Notes: generated by a model from the letters alone, not told the origin. A stretch of DNA of 64,000 nucleotides from Eretmocerus hayati (GCA_029851415.1 CM056743.1:73367186-73431185), one strand, 5' to 3'. Shown: positions 44,501-55,283, counted from the first letter of the stretch. Numbers and translations are program-made.

Positions 44501-46205
44501 GATATTCTCTCGACTCTGTACTGCTGAAAAAACGGGAGTCCTCTTGTATTAGCCACGGATGTGAGATTGGTGCCTGGGAATCCTGTAATTGTTGAAATAT
44601 ATCGCGAGATATAGCAAGGATGTCGATGAAGCAGGGCTCACAGTCCTCAAGTTGTCCGAGAGTGCCCTTCGTCTTTCTCTCGCATGATCTCGATGTCCTC
44701 TGTCTAGTGTTGAACTGAATAATGGATTGATTTGTGTTCTGGTCCCGGAGAGAGAGACTAATATGGGGGATCCCATGCTTGGTGTCTACCACCCTCAGAT
44801 TGCTCATACATACCCATAAAAAGGGGACCATAGTGCGCGCATTGGTCGTGCGTTTTCGAGTGCCCCTCGTTTTTTCCTCGCGTCGTCCTGATATTTTCTC
44901 GCTTCTGCAATGCTGAATGAACGGGAATCCTAATCTCAGCCAAGGATGAAAGACTTGTGCCTGAGAATTCTGGGACTCTTCCAATTTATCGCGATATATA
45001 CCACGGATTCCAAAAAAGCAAGGCTCACAGTGGTCAATCTGGTCGAGAGTGCCCCTCGTCTTTTTCCCTCGAAGACTTGATATTCTCTCGACTCTGTAGT
45101 GCTGAAAAAGCGGGATCCTTTCTTCTCAGCCACAGATGTAATATTTGTGCCTGGGAATTCTGTGATTGTTCTGATTCATCGCAAGATACAGCACGGATTC
45201 CAAAAAAGCAGTGCTCACAGCGCCCACGTTGGTCGAGAGTGCCCCTCGTCTTCTCCTCGCGTCGCGCTGATGTTTTCTCGCTTCCGCAATGCTGAATAAA
45301 CGGAAGCCCTCTGTTCCCAGCCAAGGTCGTAAGATTCGAGCCTGGGATTCCTGTGAGTGTTCCAATTCATCGCGAGATATATCACGGATTCCAAAAAGGC
45401 AGGGCTAACAGTCCCCACGTATGTCGAGAGTGCCCCTCGTCTTTTTCTCGTATGGTCTGGATATTCTCTGGCTAGTGTTGAGCTGAATAATGAATTAATT
45501 CGTGTTCTGGTCCCGGAAAGGAAGACTAATATGGGGGATCCCGAGCTTGGTATCTACCACCCTCAGATTGCTCATACATATCCATAAGGAGGGGTAGTGC
45601 GCGCATTGGTCGTGCGTTTTCGAGTGCCCCTCGTCTTTTCCTCGCGTCGCCCTGATATTTTCTCGCTTCTGCAATGCTGAATTAACGGGAGTTGTCTTTT
45701 CTGAGCCACGTATGTAAGATTCGTGCCTGGGAATTTTGTGATTGTTTGAATTCATCGCGAGATATACCAAGGATTCCAAAAAGGCAGGGCTAACAGTCCC
45801 CACGTATGTCGAGAGTGCCCCTCGTCTTTTTCTCGTATGGTCTGGATAGTCTCTGGCTAGTGTTGAGCTGAATAATGAATTAATTCGTGTTCTGGTCCCG
45901 GAAAGGAAGACTAATATGGGGGATCCCGAGCTTGGTATCTACCACCCTCAGATTGCTCATACATATCCATAAGGAGGGGTAGTGCGCGCATTGGTCGTGC
46001 GTTTTCGAGTGCCCCTCGTCTTTTCCTCGCGTCGCCCTGATATTTTCTCGCTTCTGCAATGCTGAATTAACGGGAGTTGTCTTTTCTGAGCCACGTATGT
46101 AAGATTCGTGCCTGGGAATTTTGTGATTGTTTGAATTCATCGCGAGATATACCAAGGATTCCAAGAAAATATTTCCAGATTGCCCACGTTGGTCGAGAGT
46201 GCCTT
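41581..46205 (-). repeat. ~190-bp satellite array, right (about 24 units, inverted)
   Basis: The complement box GGTCGAGAGTGCCCCTCGTC recurs at ~190-bp steps from 41697 to 46200. Unit types match those on the left, in reverse order of strand, plus a third type with GTGCGCGCATTGGTCGTGCG. The array is about twice as long as the left one. Confidence 0.9.
45394..46167 (-). repeat. Recent two-unit higher-order duplication
   Basis: 45394-45780 and 45781-46167 (387 bp, two satellite units each) appear almost identical; I noticed one substitution (TATTCTC versus TAGTCTC). Neighbouring units differ at many positions. Confidence 0.8.
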
Positions 46206-47610
46206 TCGTCTTAGGACATCGAAACCGAATAATGCTGATTGCGAATTCGCATGGGAACACATGACACACCTGGTCCGAACCAAGGAACCGTATCAAGATT
46301 TCCCGGTAGCATTCATGAATGTTCGCAATAAGTTGTAGAGAATGCCGAGAACAATCCTTGTATATCGATGCCGAGGTCTATTTAGACCGATGTTCTCTTC
46401 GACGATCGTGTACACAAAGAATTCCAAAGTTGTGATTGCAATCAGTAGTAGCATCGGTATCCTCAGCGACCTTGGGTGCTTTCTGAAAGCTGCTGTTCGT
46501 GTGGAAAAAAAAACATCGCTAGAGATGAGCGAGACAAGCTATGCTGAGTGCGTAGAAAAGCTGCAGGGATGCATTCCCTTTACATGGTGCGCCAAAAGAG
46601 ACGGCTGTATTGGGGCTTTGTCTGCACACAAAGCTGTAAATGATGACCTCGCGCACACGTGTTGAGGCTCGCGCGGTCTTCTGGGCGGAGTGGATGTAAG
46701 TGGGGAGGTCCGCGGCTGTAGTGGGAATGTAGCTTCCACGATTCGCCGAGATAGAGCATTCTTGACCATGGGGGAGGGAGGAAGGCTGGACTGTGACAGG
46801 GCCGGTGCCAAGCATACGCTATTTGGCTCCGTTCTTGGGGCGCTCGGTGGAACAACAGGTTCGCTCGCGGTCCTCTTCCGAGAAACATCTGTCGAGTGCC
46901 CGGTGTGACTATTGAGCTGCTAGTTCACAATAGCGCGATTACCAAACAGTGCATAGACTTCAACGTGATCCGCGTGTCCTTGGTTCGCGACAGTGTTGCA
47001 TAATTCAAGTGATAGCCTGGTGGATTGGTGCCGCCCAGATGGCTCTATTCTACGGGATTGAGTTGGAGAACGGCTCGGTGCACGTCGTACCCGGGATCTG
47101 GTTGAGGCGGCTGGACCCAGAGCAAGTTCGGATGAGAGTAGCTTGGCCAACAGGTGTTCGAGCCGAGCAAAGGTGGAGCCTGGCACGCAATTAACACAGA
47201 CCCAAACGTGACTGGAAAGTGATCGCGGTGAAGCAGATTCTAGCGTCGATGGGTGAGTTCGATCGGTTATCGTACTTTCTGACAAATAGACGATTCAGTG
47301 GATAAGATGACTCACATGCATATATTGAGGCCTTTTATCATGTTTATTCGAAAAGTAGTGTGAATTCAAGTTCGGATCAGTCCGGGGAGTTTATTCACGT
47401 ACTGGCTAAGTGAAATGTACTTCTCGTATACCGAAAATGAGGAATATGTGAAGGTTACAACGAACTGTTTTGGTTTGTGTGTAGTTATATTACCGTAATG
47501 TGTGAGCATGTCGGGGAAGCAGTGTTGCTGCGATTCTTCGAGGGGATGCTGATAATGATAGTTACCTCGCACACGCATGATAAGCGTCGACAAAGGGGCT
47601 ATTGGCGGGG
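46206..47610. other. Right-only segment of palindrome B with one candidate exon
   Basis: 1.4 kb with no counterpart in the left arm. Apart from the exon candidate at 47039-47194, nothing is recognised. Confidence 0.45.
47039..47194 (+). CDS. Candidate first exon, VPxxWL...WP module
   Basis: An ATG at 47039 opens 51 codons: MALFYGIELENGSVHVVPG, then IWL, then VAWP. The pattern (hydrophobic strand, V-V-P-x-x-W-L, then W-P) resembles the N-terminal module of a group of arthropod proteins that often continue with a charged region like that in the downstream exons. A possible donor CCAACAG|GTG follows the WP. It would be the start of the right-arm gene and is absent from the left arm. Similarity is by memory of pattern only. 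Confidence 0.35.
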   Translation: MALFYGIELENGSVHVVPGIWLRRLDPEQVRMRVAWPTGVRAEQRWSLARN

Positions 47611-47669
47611 AAAGAATTTTTTGCCGTTCACAATTAAATTTCGGGAATCTCCCATTCAAAAATCCACCA

Positions 47670-48205
47670 ACCTTGGAACGTCCCGTAAATAGTCGGAAAC
47701 CCCGAAGGTGGAACGTTTGAGCAACGTAAAATGTTTACAAGATGTCGTCGTCTCAACGTTTCTAGCACGTTTCTGGAGGTTGCGAATATAAATAAATAAA
47801 TGAATTGTTTTTTTCATAAATTGTTATCAATTGGCACGTGTTGCATTTAAGCTTAATCTCACCGTCTTCCTTGCACTAAGTGGGTTAGTTTCTGATTGAG
47901 CGCAATCGTTGGGATTGAGCGGGGATGGAGCTGATAGCTTGCGAGACACAGAATTCTATGAACAATTTATTTATTTATTCAACAAAAAATTTTGTAAGTC
48001 TTGGGTGCACAAGAATCATCTCGGAAACGTTTGAAAAACTGTTGAAACGTCCCAGAAACGTGCTGGAAACGTTGAGACAACAGACATCTCGTAGACATTT
48101 TACGTTGCTCAAACGTTCCACCAATGGGGTTTCCGACTATTTACGGAACGTTCCAAGGTTCCAATTTCAACGATCCAGAAAAGTTGAGGTAACATTCACT
48201 GTTTG
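47670..48205. mobile_element. Foldback MITE, right-arm copy
   Basis: Long inverted arms (about 47678-47777 and 48051-48160) with CCTTGGAACGT and CCGTAAATAGTCGG. The inner end CATTCACTGTTTGGTGGG lies at about 48187-48204. The outer end has lost about 45 bp compared with the left-arm copy. Confidence 0.65.
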
Positions 48206-48438
48206 GTGGGAACGATATACACGTGTGATTTGGACACATCGAAACAGGGGAATGCAGGAGTGTAATCGATCATGGGCACAGAGTGGAGAGAGGAGCGGGG
48301 AGATGATTCTGGGATTTTTTGAGAGGGCAAAGGTGTTTTCTTACCTGTTTGCCATGCTGCCGAGATATCGATTGCAAATACGGTGTCACAATAGAAAGTT
48401 TTGAAGTCATAAACTTCGCATGTGGAGTTGATGAATGA

Positions 48439-49637
48439 GTGATGTACGAAGCATACCAAACCACTCCATGCATTGAATTGTCTTGGCTCCATTTCTCCGT
48501 AGATGAATACGACGATGCAGAGGCAGAGGTGGCAGCGGTCCGAAAAGCCCATTCATCGTGGCCAAGCTCTGCCGAGGAGGACGAAGGGGATGGAGGAATC
48601 GAGGTGGCAGCACTTACCGGTTCAAGTAGCGGAGACTCGGCAGACTCTGGATTAGGCTCGTCGCCGCGCCGCATGGTCGCTTAAACGAGAGACAAGACAT
48701 CGACAAACCCAGCCACAAAAAGAGGAAATTCTCGCTGAGTGAGGATGAGCCTGCCGATGATGGTACGAATATGTGCATAACTTGATACCTTCTTTCATAC
48801 TCTAGAATTTCATGACTTTGGATCTGCCGAGCAACGACGTTCCTTGCAATGCTTTAATTTTGAGTCTTTCGCAAACAAGTTGTAATATATATAGTGATTT
48901 AGGTTGATTGAACTTCCACGGCCGCGGGTCGTGGCAACGAATTAATGAGGAACATTCATACTAACGAAATCGCGAGCCCTCTAATGCGATGCTTATAAAA
49001 ATATTTAACACAGTGTATCTGGGTATGAGATGATCGGTTGTTGGTGTTGCGCGGATGAGAATATTATGAAGTCCCGCTATCTTGTTGATAATGGAAGATT
49101 TTGAGATAGTATTGTCAATGATTATTCGATTCAACATTTTGCAGGAAACCAGTTCGACTTGAGTGAGCGAGGGTCAACTGTGTCAAAAGCTCTGATTGCA
49201 AAGCTGCGTCTAATTGTACGACTGGCGTCGGACGATCGGGACGAGCATAGTGATGTGGTTGCAAATCTCGTTTCTAAGTTACCGGCTGATACGCACGATG
49301 GAATCATCTCCGAGGTGATATTGGAAGTGATGCCGGAGGCCGAGCAAGAAGCCGACAATACTCAAGGTCAGTATCAACAATGAAATCTCTCCACCTTAAC
49401 CTGGATTTGGCCCCAAAGTTTGTCCATAAGATGTCCAGACCGATTATTTCATGCGTAATTAAATACTTTACAGGCGATGACCATCCACCTTTCTTCGGCA
49501 CTTGTAAATCAGCGTGGGCTAGAAGTGTGCCACGAAGATGCTTGGAAGATCCGAAGCTGAGCTCCGTATTGGTGAAAGCTCCACACGCCAAACAATCAAC
49601 TGCCACGCTGATGAAGAGAAGATCTAAGAGTATTTAA
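48439..49637 (+). CDS. Small multi-exon gene, right-arm copy
   Basis: Exon candidates: a segment to 48684 encoding DEYDDAEAEVAAVRKAHSS and an acidic/Ser tail; an exon ending 48762 (QDIDKPSHKKRKFSLSEDE, donor GTACGA); 49145-49366 (acceptor TTTTGCAG, donor GTCAGT) encoding NQFDLSERGSTVSKALIAKL onward; and 49474-49637 (acceptor TTTACAG) encoding DDHPPFFGTCKSAW onward to TAA. Phases agree at the last two introns. The junction between the first two segments is unresolved. The same splice sites persist in the left arm despite a few percent divergence. A nuclear, charged protein is suggested; function unknown. The opposite strand also has strong GTAAGT donors here, so the coding strand of the first segment is uncertain. 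Confidence 0.5.
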
Positions 49638-51476
49638 CCAGTTATCCTCGCGGTATTCAACATATTTTCACCGTGTCATTTCCATGACAACGCACTTGAA
49701 AATTCGAGCCGAACATATTTATTCATCATGTTCAATTTTGTGTGGTTAAAACTAATCTACTTCGATGCGATATGACGAGATCTTCCGAATTTTGTGGCCA
49801 AATGCAATCGAGTCAATGGACAGCGCTTGATACATCTGTCTCAGTTTAACTTTACAAGATTAATCTCAGTGCCAATATGAAATTATTCAAGTATGGTTCG
49901 TAGTTTGTATCGTGTCAGAGAATCCATACAATCTCAATCACTTTTAGAGGGATAGATTTATCGAGCCCGACAGGTTGTATCTATAATTGAGTGAGCATTT
50001 TTCTATCTCATCTTAGTAAGAAATCCAATTTCAGTTCGCTCAAACTGTAAGATATTAGACTATTTGTGTATGATTACGGTATTTGGTTTAGGAAAAATGG
50101 ATAGATTATTGTCTAGGCTGGAAAACGATTGGAATATCGATTCGAATTCGACAGAATTCATGTTGAAAATTAGTGTACTGATTGGAGGCCGAGGCTTGGT
50201 CAACGTATGAGTAGATTCAGTGCTTGATGATCAGAAATTCATCGTTCTGGAGGGTTCATGAATTTTTTCTATGTAAAGCTCACTTATTGCTTTTGTTTAT
50301 AAAAATCACTCGAAATATTCTTTAGTTTGACTTATGCAAATTCGTATCGTTAATCAATGATTAACATTCAAGTTCGGTTTTGACTTTGATGTCCAATAGC
50401 AGAAATAATTTTTGTTGGAATTTACTGATATTTATAGACTATGTGTTCCACATCTGTGTTCAGAAACGACACGTTTCGGAAATGTAAATATATCTCTCGT
50501 CGAGAAAATTGTTATCTGATCTAGGAATGAGAATTACAAGTTCGAAGGAGCCTCTTCATTCCTTCATTTTTGTGCCTAGATCAGATAATAATTCGTCTCA
50601 GGAGGCGTATATTTCGGTGTTCGGATCGCGTCGCTTCTGAATGCAAGTGCTAACGAGTATGTTGTCGAGATCCATCAATAGCGATCGGTTCAAACATAAA
50701 CCCATTTTCAAGAGATAATGATGTATAACGTCCATAACATTATTTATACGTTACACTGATTCGAGGTTATCTGACACTGCGGTAGAATAATCATACAAGT
50801 ATTATTGGACAGAAATCTTGTGACATCAAAGAGAGCCGAGAAATATTACATTCAGTCTCTCTTAGCGTGTCACCTCACTGTGCTACGAAGTCGAAACCTA
50901 TTTGGTCTATTCCCATGGATTTCGTTTATTATTCTCCTGAATAAATTCGTATCTCATGAAATTGATGCGCTGCTGTTTCTTCTGTCGTGTATCGTAGTAT
51001 CCTTATCTCCTAGACCACAATCCATCGACATCTATCACGAATTCGATATCTGAGGGCCGAATGTAGGTCAATGGTCTGGGCTCGCCCCTGCACCGCGACT
51101 ACCGGATCGCTCTAGCCGGGAGAGGCTTGGGAACGTTTCCCCCGAAACGTCTAGGAAACCAACCAACCCCTGCACAGCGACCACCGGATCGCTTCCACCT
51201 GGCGTGACTGGGGAAACGTTTTCGTCGAAACCCCCAGGAAACCAACTCTGCATGCTACTGGATGCACAGATATTCTTGCCCGAAGGTCTCGGAAACGTTC
51301 CGGGAACATCCATTCCGGCACCAGAAATGCCGGACATTTAAACGTTTCAGAAACCTATCTGCAACGTGTACGAAACCTTCTTATGAAACGTTTCCAGGTT
51401 TCGGCGGAAACATTGCTGAAACGTTTCTGAAACTTGGTGGTGCTGCGTAGGACGTTGTGGTGCTGCGTGGGTAGTA

Positions 51477-52393
51477 TCACAAGGTCAAAACAGCGAATAG
51501 AGTTTTGTGATTATGATGTGACTGTGGTTTCCAAAAATATCGGATTACTGGGAAATATCGAATCATTTCTGAAACATTCCGTTGAATGAATGCGTTATTG
51601 TTCAATTTTGACTCCCATTCACCTGCAGTTTCGTTACTCTAATCATGTCTGCCTTAGCCTTGCTCAAATTTCAGGTCTCCACACATATACAGTGGGACTT
51701 GAATTATTCATATTGGATTGGTATAATTCTTTCCACAACAGTGAGATATGCCTCATCGGTACCGCAAACTTTGTTAATCGTACAGATTTGAGATTAAAAG
51801 AGGAATATTTATTTCAGCCCAGAATTTACCAACAGCAATAGGAGAACATCTTAATAATTGGTTTTCACTGTTTACACTCGATCATGGTTACCTCATATAA
51901 CCATTGCCACGCGTAAGTTCCGTGTACACGACGTGCAACACAACTAAGCAATCTGACTTATACTTGCATTTTGAATTTTCCTTTTGTTCTTTATTGTGTG
52001 CTATTTGCATGATATTGATTCAATTAACTCCATTCGAGTGTAATCTCGATTTTTCTTCAATGTCTACTTGTCTTTAATAGATGTATATTATAATTCAAAA
52101 AGATTGGTTGCAGCATCCTTGACTTGTTTCGTAGGTAATACAGTGAGAATACTCGGCAGATTGCTTCGCATTCGATTATATCGTTTGTGCCATTGCCTCG
52201 CTCCACAAAATTCCTACATCATTCTCCATTGTGCACGCTTCAATATCTCATTGGTTGTGGTTTGCATAAACATTCTTGGCGGTTTTGGTTTAATAAGTTA
52301 ACAGTTTCACACATCCCCATCAAGGTGAGTTTATTCCACAGCACTAACATTTTTGAGCAATCCTAACTCAAACAACCTGAATACCATCCTCAC
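51477..52393. other. Unannotated DNA between palindrome and Penelope element
   Basis: Short frames of 60-80 codons only; no domain recognised. The 52300-52393 end is continuous with 55813 onward once the Penelope element is removed. Confidence 0.45.
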
Positions 52394-52430
52394 TTACAAC
52401 TGTACCAGTTGAATATTTGGTCTCGTCGAT

Positions 52431-52540
52431 CTTGAAGGACGGTGGGGAACTAAATCAATTCCCAAAATTTCATGATGGAAATTTTATTGCAACGTTTCGT
52501 CCACTAGGTTTTGTGGACCTCATCAGGCTTCAGGTTTCTG
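52431..52540 (-). ncRNA. Hammerhead ribozyme, copy 1
   Basis: Minus strand: CTGATGAG, stem II GTCCAC/GTGGAC closed by an AAAACCTA loop, then GAAAC (core 52494-52526). Further along is CCGTC followed by CTTCAAG, which pairs with the CTGAAG before the core (stem I), so GTC is the expected cleavage site. Stem III is long and imperfect. Hammerheads are known in Penelope-like elements. Confidence 0.75.
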
Positions 52541-52967
52541 TTTTGACATATGTATAAAGATAGAAAATATGAAATTTTTCACAAATGATGGATGTATAAA
52601 TATTCAAGATGCGCAACTTACGTCATTCTTTAGATCGTCATGATATTTTTTGAACGATCTTGTAATAGAGCACAAACATAACGTCTAGCTCCTGTCAATA
52701 CAAGTAAATAGAACGAGCCATCGGTCTCATTTTTCACTCATATTTATACTAGCGCGATCGCAGTATACAGTAGGTGATATATATATGAAAAGTAGTGCAT
52801 GTGGGAGAGAGAAAGAGAGCGGGGGGTCAACGAGCTTTGTCAGCCGTTGCCCACAACGGGTTATATATTCGACTGGGATTTTGAATATCGTCTTTTCTAT
52901 TGATGCAATTTTCATCGAATTTTATATGGATCATCTCAGAAATCAACCGTTTTTTCCAATTTTTCTC

Positions 52968-53801
52968 TTAGTCTAAAATTTTGGTTTGATCCCAATAGAA
53001 ATCGTGTTCATCTTTTAGTCTGTGAACAGAAACTACGGACTTCTTATCTTTGTTTGTAGCATGATCATTAATGCGTGTACCTAGTTGTCTTCTTGTCTCT
53101 CCCACATACGTTGCTGGGCAATCTTTACACTGAAATTTATTATCAACACCAGTTTTGCTAAATTTATCTAGTTGGTCCTTACCTAATTTTACTATTGAGC
53201 TTAATGACTTGGAAACTTTTGGAAGAGTGTGAATATCGTTATGTTTGAACAGAGCATTACATTTTTCGAATAAGCGTTTGTGGTATGGAATACAAATTTT
53301 GTTCTGGCCAGCATATAGAATTTGGTTGCAACGTATTCTTTCTGCTCTGTTCATGAGATCTTTTGAACGATGTAATCTGGATTTTATACATTCGTCAGTG
53401 AAATCTTCAGGATAATCATTGTCAGAAAGGAGTTGTTCTATAATTGACAAATTAGAGGAATGAAATTTTTCATGTGAAAGTGACGTGGCTCTGTCGACTA
53501 AATTGGACACTATGTTCCTCTTTTGTTTCATGGTATGATTGGATTTGAAATTCAAGATCCTGCCTGATGACGTTGGCTTTTGATACCAATTGGTAATGAT
53601 TTTTTCATCCTCTCGGATCAGAGATATGTCAAGGGAATTGATGGTATCATTGTTTTCAATCTCGTGTGTGAACTGTAAATGCTCATTGTAACTGTTGAAA
53701 ACATTGAGGACTACATCTACATGTTCTTCCTTCACACACATTAGAGTGTCATCGACATATCTATAATAGAATAGAGGAGTGCAATCGTGATCATTTTTCA
53801 A
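52968..53801 (-). CDS. Penelope-like RT C-part and GIY-YIG endonuclease
   Basis: 277 codons. The RT catalytic motif YRYVDDTL lies near residue 13-20; thumb and linker follow; then a GIY-YIG nuclease with the Cys pair FQCKDCPATYVGETRRQ and R..DH (~residues 222-250), ending ...DQTKILD. It continues in the same frame from the RT N-part at 53808, interrupted by one TAA in ...ETSC-stop-RKLK. The nuclease nicks the target and RT copies the RNA. Confidence 0.92.
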   Translation of the reverse strand: MKNDHDCTPLFYYRYVDDTLMCVKEEHVDVVLNVFNSYNEHLQFTHEIENNDTINSLDISLIREDEKIITNWYQKPTSSGRILNFKSNHTMKQKRNIVSNLVDRATSLSHEKFHSSNLSIIEQLLSDNDYPEDFTDECIKSRLHRSKDLMNRAERIRCNQILYAGQNKICIPYHKRLFEKCNALFKHNDIHTLPKVSKSLSSIVKLGKDQLDKFSKTGVDNKFQCKDCPATYVGETRRQLGTRINDHATNKDKKSVVSVHRLKDEHDFYWDQTKILD

Positions 53802-53807
53802 TTTACG

Positions 53808-54341
53808 TTAGCATGAAGTTTCCAAGTCATCCAAAACAATGTCTGCAAAAAGTGGAGAGATGGGTGATCCCATCGGACTACCAAAGATTTGTTGATAAAT
53901 TGTATTATTGAATTGAAAAAATGTGTTGTCAAAAAGGAACTCAGTGCATTTACGAATTTTATCAAATGGTATGTTAGACTTATTATGTATATCTGAAAAT
54001 CTGCGGTCAAGCGCCTCTAGCACTAACCAGCATAGGATGTTTGTAAACAGAGAGCTAACGTCGAGAGAAAGGAGTATATGGTCTTTTGGGATCGTCAAAG
54101 TCTCCAACCGTTTTTTTAATTCGAAGCTATTGTCAATGCGTGACGCAGGCGGTTTAATACATTTCTTCAGCTCTTTATACAAAACGGAAGCAAGAAAATG
54201 AGTAGGGCTATTGACTGTAGAAATTATTGGTCTGAGTGGAACATTTTCTCTATGAATTTTTGGTAAACCATAACAACGAGATAAGTTGGTGTCCGTCTGT
54301 GTGAGAGCATTGTTATGATATTTTCTAGACAAATAATTCAA
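53808..54341 (-). CDS. Penelope-like RT, N-terminal part
   Basis: Encodes YGLPKIH, LRPIISTVNSPTHFLA, LLSLDVSSLFTNI (first catalytic Asp) and QIFGSPMGSPISPLFADI, the expected motif order before YVDD. The frame begins at a TTG with no ATG, and two adjacent TAA codons lie just upstream (about 54385), so the N-terminus is missing or lies in another exon. It ends at an in-frame TAA. Confidence 0.9.
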   Translation of the reverse strand: MNYLSRKYHNNALTQTDTNLSRCYGLPKIHRENVPLRPIISTVNSPTHFLASVLYKELKKCIKPPASRIDNSFELKKRLETLTIPKDHILLSLDVSSLFTNILCWLVLEALDRRFSDIHNKSNIPFDKIRKCTEFLFDNTFFQFNNTIYQQIFGSPMGSPISPLFADIVLDDLETSC

Positions 54342-55106
54342 ATCGTTCCAACTTCCTAGTATTATACACTTTTATTACACTTCACCGAGTTGGTATTTTC
54401 TCCGTCCTAGATCTAGTAATTTTGGTCATATCACGCGACTTCTGATAATTAACTTCCGGCTAGTCGCTCCATTTGATCTCGTGGGTGTGCACTGTTGTGA
54501 GTGATCAGAATACGTAATATCGTGTCATTTCAATCAGCGCAGTGTTAGATTATTTGATTAATGAAGAAAAACCATTGGTGCCGGCCTCGGGCCTTCCACG
54601 TGGCAGGCGAGGAATGCCGCAAATCGTCTGCTGCATGTTTGTGACTTCGGGACTTCGTGACATAGTGGCGCCTTAGCTCATTCTCGGGAAACCCGCTGCA
54701 CACACGCGTCTCAGATGCTCATGTATTGCATTGCACTAGGCACGGTTCATAAAAGTGTAATTTAAAAATTCTTTTTAATTTTATGTACTTTTGCCTGTAA
54801 ACTTTGGAGTGGATTATTTTTGATCGGAACGTATACTTTGGACTTCAACATGACTCACTCGAGAAACTGATGCGTTGAAGGCGCTTGTTGATGTTTTGGA
54901 TGTGTGGTGGTAATACATCGTTGCCTCTGCATCTCAAGAGAAAGACTCGGCGCGACAACGCCTTGGCTATACGATATTGTAATTTTGTAGAGGCTTTCAT
55001 TAGATGTGCTGTTCGATGTCCGAAATCTTCTCTTATGTGTTGAAAGAAACCAATGTTTTTTGGAGAATGTGGTCGTGGCCTCTCTCCGATTCTAGGCCTT
55101 GGATAT
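54342..55106 (-). other. Penelope element upstream non-coding part
   Basis: About 760 bp between the RT start and the internal repeat. No frame of note; a GC-richer patch at 54560-54720 and an A/T tract near 54750-54790. Confidence 0.5.
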
Positions 55107-55178
55107 CATAAGTGATTTTGGTAGATTTTTTTCGTCCTTGATGGTTAATATACGAGTTGAATATTTGGTCTCGTCGAT

Positions 55179-55283
55179 CTTGAAGGACGGTGGGGAACTA
55201 AATCAATTCCCAAAATTTCATGATGGAAATTTTATTGCAACGTTTCGTCCACTAGGTTTTGTGGACCTCATCAAGCTTCAGGT
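55179..55283 (-). ncRNA. Hammerhead ribozyme, copy 2 (core mutated)
   Basis: Same layout as copy 1, but the core reads TTGATGAG instead of CTGATGAG, a change at the first core cytosine that normally pairs with a catalytic guanine. Stem II and GAAAC are intact. Likely inactive. Confidence 0.65.

Larger units (their letters stand above)
21473..51473. repeat. Giant palindrome B (30 kb including a BEL insertion)
   Basis: Outer ends TACCCACGCAGCACC (21473) and its exact complement (ending 51473), each flanked by GTA (21470-21472 and 51474-51476). The left arm runs 21473-25205 and resumes after the BEL element at 37990-38075. The right arm is 47610-51473. Arm identity looks about 95-97% by eye. 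Between the arms are inverted satellite arrays. The right arm side has 1.4 kb (46.2-47.6 kb) with no left counterpart. AAACGTTTC-type motifs crowd both ends, as in transposon subterminal regions. Removing the BEL leaves about 17.2 kb. It could be a giant foldback transposon or a segmental inverted duplication. Confidence 0.8.

Noticed and set aside
38965..45803. Dozens of 60-200-codon frames across the satellite arrays, many alike
   Set aside because: They recur at the satellite period in several frames and both strands, so similarity comes from the repeat, not from a gene family.
46519..46888. Overlapping minus-strand frames (90-102 codons)
   Set aside because: Three frames of one GC-rich stretch are open at once; none resembles a known family.
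47925..48404. 159-codon frame (and its 188-codon mirror at 24458-25024)
   Set aside because: It runs through the foldback MITE arms and has no domain; the mirror copy exists because the arm is duplicated.
21473..51473. Assembly mirror artefact as explanation for the giant palindrome
   Set aside because: The arms differ by scattered substitutions and indels, one arm has a BEL insertion and the other a 1.4-kb unique segment; a pure artefact would be identical. Long reads would still be decisive.
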